This document shows, one piece after another, positions 38,901-51,322 of a stretch of DNA of 64,000 nucleotides (positions within the stretch are counted from its first letter, which is position 1; each line of letters opens with the position of its first letter). Below the pieces are notes generated by a model. The model did no database searches, was not told the origin of the DNA, and saw only the letters and a program-made list of their open reading frames with translations. Both the position numbers and the translations under genes were made by a program. Source of the stretch: Bathymodiolus brooksi (lineage: Eukaryota > Mollusca > Bivalvia > Mytilida > Modiolidae); the NCBI GenBank assembly GCA_963680875.1, contig OY804578.1:1674001-1738000 (forward strand). The letters run 5' to 3'.

Positions 38901-40057
38901 AGTGTTTGGTATTGATATATAGATCTTTAGTTCTCAGTGTAGTGTTTTGTATTGATAAATAGATCTTTAGTTTTCTGTGTAGTGTTTTGTATTGATATAT
39001 AGATCTTTAGTTTTCTGTGTAGTGTTTTGTATTGATATATAGATTTTTAGTTTTCTGTGTAATGTTTTGTATTGATATAAAGATCTTTAGTTTTCTGTGT
39101 AATGTTTTGTATTGATATATAGATCTTTAGTTTTCTGTTTAGTGTTTTGTATTGATATATAGATCTTTAGTTTTCTGTGTAGTGTTTTGTACTGATATAT
39201 AGATCTTTAGTTTTCTGTGTAGTGTTTTGTATTGATATATAGATCTTTAGTTTTCTGTGTAGTGTTTTGTATTGATATATAGATCTTTAGTTTTCTGTTT
39301 AATGTTTTGTATTGATATATAGATCTTTAGTTTTCTATGTAGTGTTTTGTATTGATAAATAGATCTTTAGTTTTCTATGTAGTATTTTGTATTGATATAT
39401 AGATCTTTAGTTTTCTGTGTAGTGTTTTGTATTGTTATATAGATCTTTAGTTTTCTGTGTAGTGTTTTGTATTGATATATAGATCTTTAGTTTTCTGTGT
39501 AGTGTTTTGTATTGATATATAGATCTTTAGTTTTCTGTGTAGTATTTTGTATTGATATATAGATCTTTAGTTTTCTGTGTAGTGTTTTGTATTGATATAT
39601 AGATCTTTAGTTTTCTGTGTAGTGTTTTGTACTGATATATAGATCTTTAGTTTTCTGTGTAGTGTTTTGTATTGATATATAGATCTTTAGTTTTCTGTGT
39701 AGTGTGTTGTATTGATATATAGGTCTTTAGTTTTCTGTGTAGTGTTTTGTATTGATATATAGATCTTTAGTTTTCTGTGTAGTGTTTTGTACTGATATAT
39801 AGATCTTTAGTTTTCTATGTAGTGTTTAGTATTGATATATAGATCTTTGGTTTTCTATGTAGTGTTTTGTATTGATATATAGATCTTTAGTTTTCTGTGT
39901 AGTGTTTTGTATTGATATATAGATCTTTAGTTTTCTGTGTAGTGTTTTGTACTGATATATAGATCTTTAGTTTTCTATGTAGTGTTTAGTATTGATATAT
40001 AGATCTTTAGTTTTCTTTGTAGTGTTTTGTATTGATATATAGATCTTTAGTTTTCTG
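28023..40057. repeat. Domain II higher-order repeat, four copies of unequal length
   Basis: Each copy opens with a 39-bp CTGTTTAG/GTTTG/GAAATATAGATCG monomer (28023, 32099, 34818, 38375). The CTGGGTAG monomer lies 239 bp on (28262, 32338, 35057, 38614), and a private variant with GATTTTTAG in place of GATCTTTAG lies 668 bp on (its A at 28691, 32767, 35486, 39043). The spacings are 4076, 2719 and 3557 bp. I saw the GATTTTTAG variant nowhere else in the window, so it defines this family. The copies at 34818 and 38375 share further markers, such as CTTTGTAG near 36459 and 40016, to about 36.5 and 40.06 kb. Past that point a deletion of about nine monomers changes the shift. Confidence 0.88.
34058..34640. 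repeat. Local duplication with a 400-bp (10-monomer) period
   Basis: A GTTTTGTTTTG monomer (34058), an ATGTG/GATATAGAG monomer, a plain monomer and a CTGTTTAAT monomer recur from 34458, exactly 400 bp later. Other HOR copies carry this four-monomer series once at this place. The right end is uneven: the second copy goes on with a GATATATAGTTC variant near 34680 and a TAGTTTACTG variant near 34731. Confidence 0.8.
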
Positions 40058-42011
40058 TGTAGTGTTTTGTATTGATATAGAGATCTTTAGTTTTCTGTGT
40101 AGTGTTTTGTATTGATATATAGATCTTTAGTTTTCTGTTTAATGTTTTGTATTGATATATAGATCTTTAGTTTTCTATGTAGTGTTTTGTATTGATAAAT
40201 ATATCTTTAGTTTTCTGTGTAGTGTTTTGTATTGATATATAGATCTTTAGTTTTATGTGTAGTGTTTTGTATTGATATATAGATCTTTAGTTTTCTGTGT
40301 AGTGTTTTGTATTGATATATAGATCTTTAGTTTTCTATGTAGTGTTTTGTATTGATATATAGATCTTTAGGTTTCTGTGTAGTGTTTTGTATTGATATAT
40401 AGATCTTTAGTTCTCAGTGTAGTGTTTGTATTGATAAATAGATCTTTAGTTTTCTGTGTAGTGCTTTGTATTGATATATAGATCTTTAGTTTTCTGTGTA
40501 GTGTTTTGTATTGATATATAGATCTTTAGTTTTCTGTGTAATGTTTTGTATTGATATAAAGATCTTTAGTTTTCTATGTAGTGTTTTGTATTGATATATA
40601 GATCTTTAGTTTTCTGTTTAGTGTTTTGTATTGATATATAGATCTTTAGTTTTCTCTGTAGTGTTTTGTATTGATATATAGATCTTTAGTTTTCTGTGTA
40701 GTGTTTTGTATTGATATATAGATCTTTAGTTTTCAGTGTAATGTTTTGTATTGATATATAGATCTTTAGTTTTCTGTGTAGTGTTTTGTATTGATATATA
40801 GATCTTTAGTTTTCTGTGTAGTGTTTTGTATTGATATATAGATCTTTAGTTTTCTGTGTAGTGTTTTGTTTTGATATATAGATCTTTAGTTTTATGTGTA
40901 GTGTTTTGTATTGATATAGAGATCTTTAGTTTTCTGTGTAGTGTTTTGTATTGATATATAGATCTTTAGTTTTCTGTTTAATGTTTTGTATTGATATATA
41001 GATCTTTAGTTTTCTGTGTAGTGTTTTGTATTGATTTATAGATCTTTAGTTTTCTATGTAGTGTTTGGTATTGATATATAGATCTTTAGTTCTCAGTGTA
41101 GTGTTTGTATTGATAAATAGATCTTTAGTTTTCTGTGTAGTGTTTTGTATTGATATATAGATCTTTAGTTTTCTGTGTAGTGTTTTGTATTGATATATAG
41201 ATCTTTAGTTTTCTGTGTAATGTTTTGTATTGATATAAAGATCTTTAGTTTTCTGTGTAGTGTTTTGTATTGATATATAGATCTTTAGTTTTCTGTTTAG
41301 TGTTTTGTATTGATATATAGATCTTTAGTTTTCTGTGTAGTGTTTTGTATTGATATATAGATCTTTAGTTTTCTGTTTAGTGTTTTGTATTGATATATAG
41401 ATCTTTAGTTTTCTGCTTAGTGTTTTGTATTGAAATATAGATCATTAGTTCTCAGTGTAGTGTTTTGTATTGATATATAGATCTTTAGTTTTCTGTGTAG
41501 TGTTTTGTACTGATATATAGATCTTTAGTTTTCTGTGTAGTGTTTTGTATTCATATATAGATCTTTAGTTTTCTGTGTAATGTTTTGTATTGATATATAG
41601 ATCTTTAGTTTTCTGTGTAGTGTTTTGTATTGATATATAGATCTTTAGTTTTCTATATAGTGTTTTGTGTTGATATATAGATCTTTAGTTTTCTGTGTAG
41701 TGTTTTGTATTGATATATAGATCTTTAGTTTTATGTGTAGTGTTTTGTATTGATATATAGATCTTTAGTTTTCTCTGTAGTGTTTTGTATTGATATATAG
41801 ATCTTTAGTTTTCTATGTAGTGTTTTGTATTGATATATAGATCTTTAGTTTTCTGTGTAGTGTTTTGTATTGATAAATAGATCTTTAGTTTTCTGTTTAA
41901 TGTTTTGTATTGATATATAGATCTTTAGTTTTCTGTGTAATGTTTTGTATTGATATATAGATCTTTAGTTTTCTGTGTAGTGTTTTGTATTGATATATAG
42001 ATCTTTAGTTT

Positions 42012-44807
42012 TCTGGGTAGTGTTTTGTATTGAGATATAGATCTTTAGTTTTCTGTGTAGTGTTTTGTATTGATATATAGATCTTTAGTTTTCTGTGTAG
42101 TGTTTTGTATTGATATATAGATCTTTAGTTTTCTATGTAGTGTTTTGTATTGATATATAGATCTTTAGCTTTCTGTGTAGTGTTTTGTATTGATATATAG
42201 ATCTTTAGTTTTCTGTGTAGTGGTTTGTATTGATATATAGATCTTTAGTTTTCTGTGTAGTGTTTGGTATTGATATATAGATCTTTAGTTCTCAGTGTAG
42301 TGTTTTGTATTGATAAATAGATCTTTAGTTTTCTGTGTAGTGTTTTGTATTGATATATAGATCTTTAGTTTTCTGTGTAGTGTTTTGTATTGATATATAG
42401 ATCTTTAGTTTTCTGTGTAATGTTTTGTATTGATATAAAGATCTTTAGTTTTCTGTGTAATGTTTTGTATTGATATATAGATCTTTAGTTTTCTGTTTAG
42501 TGTTTTGTATTGATATATAGATCTTTAGTTTTCTGTGTAGTGTTTTGTACTGATATATAGATCTTTAGTTTTCTGTGTAGTGTTTTGTATTGATATATAG
42601 ATCTTTAGTTTTCTGTGTAGTGTTTTGTATTGATATATAGATCTTTAGTTTTCTGTGTAATGTTTTGTATTGATATAAAGATCTTTAGTTTTCTATGTAG
42701 TGTTTTGTATTGATATATAGATCTTTAGTTTTCTGTTTAGTGTTTTGTATTGATATATAGATCTTTAGTTTTCTCTGTAGTGTTTGTATTGATATATAGA
42801 TCTTTAGTTTTCTGTGTAGTGTTTTGTATTGATATATAGATCTTTAGTTTTCAGTGTAATGTTTTGTATTGATATATAGATCTTTAGTTTTCTGTGTAGT
42901 GTTTTGTATTGATATATAGATCTTTAGTTTTCTGTGTAGTGTTTTGTATTGATATATAGATCTTTAGTTTTCTGTGTAGTGTTTTGTTTTGATATATAGA
43001 TCTTTAGTTTTATGTGTAGTGTTTTGTATTGATATAGAGATCTTTAGTTTTCTGTGTAGTGTTTTGTATTGATATATAGATCTTTAGTTTTCTGTTTAAT
43101 GTTTTGTATTGATATATAGATCTTTAGTTTTCTGTGTAGTGTTTTGTATTGATTTATAGATCTTTAGTTTTCTATGTAGTGTTTGGTATTGATATATAGA
43201 TCTTTAGTTCTCAGTGTAGTGTTTGTATTGATAAATAGATCTTTAGTTTTCTGTGTAGTGTTTTGTATTGATATATAGATCTTTAGTTTTCTGTGTAGTG
43301 TTTTGTATTGATATATAGATCTTTAGTTTTCTGTGTAATGTTTTGTATTGATATAAAGATCTTTAGTTTTCTGTGTAGTGTTTTGTATTGATATATAGAT
43401 CTTTAGTTTTCTGGGTAGTGTTTTGTATTGAGATATAGATCTTTAGTTTTCTGTGTAGTGTTTTGTATTGATATATAGATCTTTAGTTTTCTGTGTAGTG
43501 TTTTGTATTGATATATAGATCTTTAGTTTTCTATGTAGTGTTTTGTATTGATATATAGATCTTTAGCTTTCTGTGTAGTGTTTTGTATTGATATATAGAT
43601 CTTTAGTTTTCTGTGTAGTGGTTTGTATTGATATATAGATCTTTAGTTTTCTGTGTAGTGTTTGGTATTGATATATAGATCTTTAGTTCTCAGTGTAGTG
43701 TTTTGTATTGATAAATAGATCTTTAGTTTTCTGTGTAGTGTTTTGTATTGATATATAGATCTTTAGTTTTCTGTGTAGTGTTTTGTATTGATATATAGAT
43801 CTTTAGTTTTCTGTGTAATGTTTTGTATTGATATAAAGATCTTTAGTTTTCTGTGTAATGTTTTGTATTGATATATAGATCTTTAGTTTTCTGTTTAGTG
43901 TTTTGTATTGATATATAGATCTTTAGTTTTCTGTGTAGTGTTTTGTACTGATATATAGATCTTTAGTTTTCTGTGTAGTGTTTTGTATTGATATATAGAT
44001 CTTTAGTTTTCTGTGTAGTGTTTTGTATTGATATATAGATCTTTAGTTTTCTGTGTAATGTTTTGTATTGATATAAAGATCTTTAGTTTTCTATGTAGTG
44101 TTTTGTATTGATATATAGATCTTTAGTTTTCTGTTTAGTGTTTTGTATTGATATATAGATCTTTAGTTTTCTCTGTAGTGTTTGTATTGATATATAGATC
44201 TTTAGTTTTCTGTGTAGTGTTTTGTATTGATATATAGATCTTTAGTTTTCAGTGTAATGTTTTGTATTGATATATAGATCTTTAGTTTTCTGTGTAGTGT
44301 TTTGTATTGATATATAGATCTTTAGTTTTCTGTGTAGTGTTTTGTATTGATATATAGATCTTTAGTTTTCTGTGTAGTGTTTTGTTTTGATATATAGATC
44401 TTTAGTTTTATGTGTAGTGTTTTGTATTGATATAGAGATCTTTAGTTTTCTGTGTAGTGTTTTGTATTGATATATAGATCTTTAGTTTTCTGTTTAATGT
44501 TTTGTATTGATATATAGATCTTTAGTTTTCTGTGTAGTGTTTTGTATTGATTTATAGATCTTTAGTTTTCTATGTAGTGTTTGGTATTGATATATAGATC
44601 TTTAGTTCTCAGTGTAGTGTTTGTATTGATAAATAGATCTTTAGTTTTCTGTGTAGTGTTTTGTATTGATATATAGATCTTTAGTTTTCTGTGTAGTGTT
44701 TTGTATTGATATATAGATCTTTAGTTTTCTGTGTAATGTTTTGTATTGATATAAAGATCTTTAGTTTTCTGTGTAGTGTTTTGTATTGATATATAGATCT
44801 TTAGTTT
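42012..44807. repeat. Nested tandem pair of 1398-bp units inside the 3516-bp repeat
   Basis: Units 42012-43409 and 43410-44807 each have 35 monomers, two of them 39 bp (42772 and 43211; 44170 and 44609). They begin with CTGGGTAG. After the second unit an 18-monomer (720-bp) segment with the GCTT monomer is present before the next CTGGGTAG. CTGGGTAG spacings therefore alternate 1398, 2118, 1398, 2118 bp through 42012, 43410, 45528, 46926 and 49044. One HOR period is a short unit plus a long unit, and 2118 minus 1398 is exactly 18 monomers. Confidence 0.92.
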
Positions 44808-47724
44808 TCTGTTTAGTGTTTTGTATTGATATATAGATCTTTAGTTTTCTGTGTAGTGTTTTGTATTGATATATAGATCTTTAGTTTTCTGTTTAGTGTT
44901 TTGTATTGATATATAGATCTTTAGTTTTCTGCTTAGTGTTTTGTATTGAAATATAGATCATTAGTTCTCAGTGTAGTGTTTTGTATTGATATATAGATCT
45001 TTAGTTTTCTGTGTAGTGTTTTGTACTGATATATAGATCTTTAGTTTTCTGTGTAGTGTTTTGTATTCATATATAGATCTTTAGTTTTCTGTGTAATGTT
45101 TTGTATTGATATATAGATCTTTAGTTTTCTGTGTAGTGTTTTGTATTGATATATAGATCTTTAGTTTTCTATATAGTGTTTTGTGTTGATATATAGATCT
45201 TTAGTTTTCTGTGTAGTGTTTTGTATTGATATATAGATCTTTAGTTTTATGTGTAGTGTTTTGTATTGATATATAGATCTTTAGTTTTCTCTGTAGTGTT
45301 TTGTATTGATATATAGATCTTTAGTTTTCTATGTAGTGTTTTGTATTGATATATAGATCTTTAGTTTTCTGTGTAGTGTTTTGTATTGATAAATAGATCT
45401 TTAGTTTTCTGTTTAATGTTTTGTATTGATATATAGATCTTTAGTTTTCTGTGTAATGTTTTGTATTGATATATAGATCTTTAGTTTTCTGTGTAGTGTT
45501 TTGTATTGATATATAGATCTTTAGTTTTCTGGGTAGTGTTTTGTATTGAGATATAGATCTTTAGTTTTCTGTGTAGTGTTTTGTATTGATATATAGATCT
45601 TTAGTTTTCTGTGTAGTGTTTTGTATTGATATATAGATCTTTAGTTTTCTATGTAGTGTTTTGTATTGATATATAGATCTTTAGCTTTCTGTGTAGTGTT
45701 TTGTATTGATATATAGATCTTTAGTTTTCTGTGTAGTGGTTTGTATTGATATATAGATCTTTAGTTTTCTGTGTAGTGTTTGGTATTGATATATAGATCT
45801 TTAGTTCTCAGTGTAGTGTTTTGTATTGATAAATAGATCTTTAGTTTTCTGTGTAGTGTTTTGTATTGATATATAGATCTTTAGTTTTCTGTGTAGTGTT
45901 TTGTATTGATATATAGATCTTTAGTTTTCTGTGTAATGTTTTGTATTGATATAAAGATCTTTAGTTTTCTGTGTAATGTTTTGTATTGATATATAGATCT
46001 TTAGTTTTCTGTTTAGTGTTTTGTATTGATATATAGATCTTTAGTTTTCTGTGTAGTGTTTTGTACTGATATATAGATCTTTAGTTTTCTGTGTAGTGTT
46101 TTGTATTGATATATAGATCTTTAGTTTTCTGTGTAGTGTTTTGTATTGATATATAGATCTTTAGTTTTCTGTGTAATGTTTTGTATTGATATAAAGATCT
46201 TTAGTTTTCTATGTAGTGTTTTGTATTGATATATAGATCTTTAGTTTTCTGTTTAGTGTTTTGTATTGATATATAGATCTTTAGTTTTCTCTGTAGTGTT
46301 TGTATTGATATATAGATCTTTAGTTTTCTGTGTAGTGTTTTGTATTGATATATAGATCTTTAGTTTTCAGTGTAATGTTTTGTATTGATATATAGATCTT
46401 TAGTTTTCTGTGTAGTGTTTTGTATTGATATATAGATCTTTAGTTTTCTGTGTAGTGTTTTGTATTGATATATAGATCTTTAGTTTTCTGTGTAGTGTTT
46501 TGTTTTGATATATAGATCTTTAGTTTTATGTGTAGTGTTTTGTATTGATATAGAGATCTTTAGTTTTCTGTGTAGTGTTTTGTATTGATATATAGATCTT
46601 TAGTTTTCTGTTTAATGTTTTGTATTGATATATAGATCTTTAGTTTTCTGTGTAGTGTTTTGTATTGATTTATAGATCTTTAGTTTTCTATGTAGTGTTT
46701 GGTATTGATATATAGATCTTTAGTTCTCAGTGTAGTGTTTGTATTGATAAATAGATCTTTAGTTTTCTGTGTAGTGTTTTGTATTGATATATAGATCTTT
46801 AGTTTTCTGTGTAGTGTTTTGTATTGATATATAGATCTTTAGTTTTCTGTGTAATGTTTTGTATTGATATAAAGATCTTTAGTTTTCTGTGTAGTGTTTT
46901 GTATTGATATATAGATCTTTAGTTTTCTGGGTAGTGTTTTGTATTGAGATATAGATCTTTAGTTTTCTGTGTAGTGTTTTGTATTGATATATAGATCTTT
47001 AGTTTTCTGTGTAGTGTTTTGTATTGATATATAGATCTTTAGTTTTCTATGTAGTGTTTTGTATTGATATATAGATCTTTAGCTTTCTGTGTAGTGTTTT
47101 GTATTGATATATAGATCTTTAGTTTTCTGTGTAGTGGTTTGTATTGATATATAGATCTTTAGTTTTCTGTGTAGTGTTTGGTATTGATATATAGATCTTT
47201 AGTTCTCAGTGTAGTGTTTTGTATTGATAAATAGATCTTTAGTTTTCTGTGTAGTGTTTTGTATTGATATATAGATCTTTAGTTTTCTGTGTAGTGTTTT
47301 GTATTGATATATAGATCTTTAGTTTTCTGTGTAATGTTTTGTATTGATATAAAGATCTTTAGTTTTCTGTGTAATGTTTTGTATTGATATATAGATCTTT
47401 AGTTTTCTGTTTAGTGTTTTGTATTGATATATAGATCTTTAGTTTTCTGTGTAGTGTTTTGTACTGATATATAGATCTTTAGTTTTCTGTGTAGTGTTTT
47501 GTATTGATATATAGATCTTTAGTTTTCTGTGTAGTGTTTTGTATTGATATATAGATCTTTAGTTTTCTGTGTAATGTTTTGTATTGATATAAAGATCTTT
47601 AGTTTTCTATGTAGTGTTTTGTATTGATATATAGATCTTTAGTTTTCTGTTTAGTGTTTTGTATTGATATATAGATCTTTAGTTTTCTCTGTAGTGTTTG
47701 TATTGATATATAGATCTTTAGTTT
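42772..47724. repeat. 39-bp monomer class d: CTCTGTAG + GTTTG
   Basis: Four copies start at 42772, 44170, 46288 and 47686, all inside the 3516-bp HOR region (spacings 1398, 2118, 1398). They are CTCTGTAG monomers that lost one T of the run at 12-15. The homologous monomer at 40653, and CTCTGTAG monomers elsewhere, keep 40 bp. The deletion thus arose within this HOR lineage and spread with it. Confidence 0.95.
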
Positions 47725-50700
47725 TCTGTGTAGTGTTTTGTATTGATATATAGATCTTTAGTTTTCAGTGTAATGTTTTGTATTGATATATAGATCTTTA
47801 GTTTTCTGTGTAGTGTTTTGTATTGATATATAGATCTTTAGTTTTCTGTGTAGTGTTTTGTATTGATATATAGATCTTTAGTTTTCTGTGTAGTGTTTTG
47901 TTTTGATATATAGATCTTTAGTTTTATGTGTAGTGTTTTGTATTGATATAGAGATCTTTAGTTTTCTGTGTAGTGTTTTGTATTGATATATAGATCTTTA
48001 GTTTTCTGTTTAATGTTTTGTATTGATATATAGATCTTTAGTTTTCTGTGTAGTGTTTTGTATTGATTTATAGATCTTTAGTTTTCTATGTAGTGTTTGG
48101 TATTGATATATAGATCTTTAGTTCTCAGTGTAGTGTTTGTATTGATAAATAGATCTTTAGTTTTCTGTGTAGTGTTTTGTATTGATATATAGATCTTTAG
48201 TTTTCTGTGTAGTGTTTTGTATTGATATATAGATCTTTAGTTTTCTGTGTAATGTTTTGTATTGATATAAAGATCTTTAGTTTTCTGTGTAGTGTTTTGT
48301 ATTGATATATAGATCTTTAGTTTTCTGTTTAGTGTTTTGTATTGATATATAGATCTTTAGTTTTCTGTGTAGTGTTTTGTATTGATATATAGATCTTTAG
48401 TTTTCTGTTTAGTGTTTTGTATTGATATATAGATCTTTAGTTTTCTGCTTAGTGTTTTGTATTGAAATATAGATCATTAGTTCTCAGTGTAGTGTTTTGT
48501 ATTGATATATAGATCTTTAGTTTTCTGTGTAGTGTTTTGTACTGATATATAGATCTTTAGTTTTCTGTGTAGTGTTTTGTATTCATATATAGATCTTTAG
48601 TTTTCTGTGTAATGTTTTGTATTGATATATAGATCTTTAGTTTTCTGTGTAGTGTTTTGTATTGATATATAGATCTTTAGTTTTCTATATAGTGTTTTGT
48701 GTTGATATATAGATCTTTAGTTTTCTGTGTAGTGTTTTGTATTGATATATAGATCTTTAGTTTTATGTGTAGTGTTTTGTATTGATATATAGATCTTTAG
48801 TTTTCTCTGTAGTGTTTTGTATTGATATATAGATCTTTAGTTTTCTATGTAGTGTTTTGTATTGATATATAGATCTTTAGTTTTCTGTGTAGTGTTTTGT
48901 ATTGATAAATAGATCTTTAGTTTTCTGTTTAATGTTTTGTATTGATATATAGATCTTTAGTTTTCTGTGTAATGTTTTGTATTGATATATAGATCTTTAG
49001 TTTTCTGTGTAGTGTTTTGTATTGATATATAGATCTTTAGTTTTCTGGGTAGTGTTTTGTATTGAGATATAGATCTTTAGTTTTCTGTGTAGTGTTTTGT
49101 ATTGATATATAGATCTTTAGTTTTCTGTGTAGTGTTTTGTATTGATATATAGATCTTTAGTTTTCTATGTAGTGTTTTGTATTGATATATAGATCTTTAG
49201 CTTTCTGTGTAGTGTTTTGTATTGATATATAGATCTTTAGTTTTCTGTGTAGTGGTTTGTATTGATATATAGATCTTTAGTTTTCTGTGTAGTGTTTGGT
49301 ATTGATATATAGATCTTTAGTTCTCAGTGTAGTGTTTTGTATTGATAAATAGATCTTTAGTTTTCTGTGTAGTGTTTTGTATTGATATATAGATCTTTAG
49401 TTTTCTGTGTAGTGTTTTGTATTGATATATAGATCTTTAGTTTTCTGTGTAATGTTTTGTATTGATATAAAGATCTTTAGTTTTCTGTGTAATGTTTTGT
49501 ATTGATATATAGATCTTTAGTTTTCTGTTTAGTGTTTTGTATTGATATATAGATCTTTAGTTTTCTGTGTAGTGTTTTGTACTGATATATAGATCTTTAG
49601 TTTTCTGTGTAGTGTTTTGTATTGATATATAGATCTTTAGTTTTCTGTGTAGTGTTTTGTATTGATATATAGATCTTTAGTTTTCTGTTTAATGTTTTGT
49701 ACTGATATATAGATCTTTAGTTTTCTATGTAGTGTTTAGTATTGATATATAGATCTTTAGTTTTCTATGTAGTGTTTTGTATTGATATATAGATCTTTAG
49801 TTTTCTGTGTAGTGTTTTGTATTGATATATAGATCTTTAGTTTTCTGTTTAGTGTTTTGTATTGATATATAGATCTTTAGTTTTCTGTGTAGTGTTTTGT
49901 ATTGCTATATAGATCTTTAGTTTTATGTGTAGTGTTTTGTATTGATATATAGATCTTTAGTTTTCTGTGTAGTGTTTTGTATTGATATATAGATCTTTAG
50001 TTTTCAGTGTAATGTTTTGTATTGATATATAGATCTTTAGTTTTCTGTGTAGTGTTTTGTATTGATATATAGATCTTTAGTTTTCTGTGTAATGTTTTGT
50101 ATTGATATATAGATCTTTAGTTTTCTGTGTAGTGTTTTGTATTGATATATAGATCTTTAGTTTTCTGTGTAGTGTTTTGTATTGATATATAGATCTTTAG
50201 TTTTCTGTGTAGTGTTTTGTTTTGATATATAGATCTTTAGTTTTATGTGTAGTGTTTTGTATTGATATAGAGATCTTTAGTTTTCTGTGTAGTGTTTTGT
50301 ATTGATATATAGATCTTTAGTTTTCTGTTTAATGTTTTGTATTGATATATAGATCTTTAGTTTTCTCTGTAGTGTTTTGTATTGATATATAGATCTTTAG
50401 TTTTCTGTGTAGTGTTTTGTATTGATATATAGATCTTTAGTTTTCTGTGTAGTGTTTTGTATTGATATATAGATCTTTAGTTTTCAGTGTAATGTTTTGT
50501 ATTGATATATAGATCTTTAGTTTTCTGTGTAGTGTTTTGTATTGATACATAGATCTTTAGTTTTCTGTGTAGTGTTTTGTATTGATATATAGATCTTTAG
50601 TTTTCTGTGTAGTGTTTTGTTTTGATATATAGATCTTTAGTTTTATGTGTAGTGTTTTGTATTGATATAGAGATCTTTAGTTTTCTGTGTAGTGTTTTGC

Positions 50701-51322
50701 ATTGATATATATATCTTTAGTTTTCTGTTTAATGTTTTGTATTGATATATAGATCTTTAGTTTTCTGTGTAGTGTTTTGTATTGATTTATAGATCTTTAG
50801 TTTTCTGTGTAGTGTTTGGTATTGATATATAGATCTTTAGTTCTCAGTGTAGTGTTTGTATTGATAAATAGATCTTTAGTTTTCTGTGTAGTGTTTTGTA
50901 TTGATATATAGATCTTTAGTTTTCTGTGTAGTGTTTTGTATTGATATATAGATCTTTAGTTTTCTGTGTAGTGTTTTGTATTGATATATAGATCTTTAGT
51001 TTTCTGTGTAGTGTTTTGTATTGATATATAGATCTTTAGTTTTCTGTTTAGTGTTTTGTATTGATATATAGATCTTTAGTTTTCTGCTTAGTGTTTTGTA
51101 TTGAAATATAGATCATTAGTTCTCAGTGTAGTGTTTTGTATTGATATATAGATCTTTAGTTTTCTGTGTAGTGTTTTGTACTGATATATAGATCTTTAGT
51201 TTTCTGTGTAGTGTTTTGTATTCATATATAGATCTTTAGTTTTCTGTGTAATGTTTTGTATTGATATATAGATCTTTAGTTTTCTGTGTAGTGTTTTGTA
51301 TTGATATATAGATCTTTAGTTT

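Larger units (their letters stand above)
40493..49683. repeat. 3516-bp higher-order repeat, about 2.6 copies
   Basis: The GCTT monomers at 41412, 44928 and 48444 are exactly 3516 bp apart. So are the 39-bp monomers 41093/44609/48125, 42772/46288, 43211/46727 and 44170/47686, and the CTGGGTAG monomers 42012/45528/49044 and 43410/46926. The period is 88 monomers, four of them 39 bp. I found no difference between copies in the variant series I compared by eye, so this is the most homogeneous part of the window. Periodicity fails at the right near 49.68 kb, where CTGTTTAAT/GTACTG replaces the expected CTGTGTAAT/GATATAAAG monomer. On the left, the 40653 monomer matches class d but still has 40 bp. 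Confidence 0.92.
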
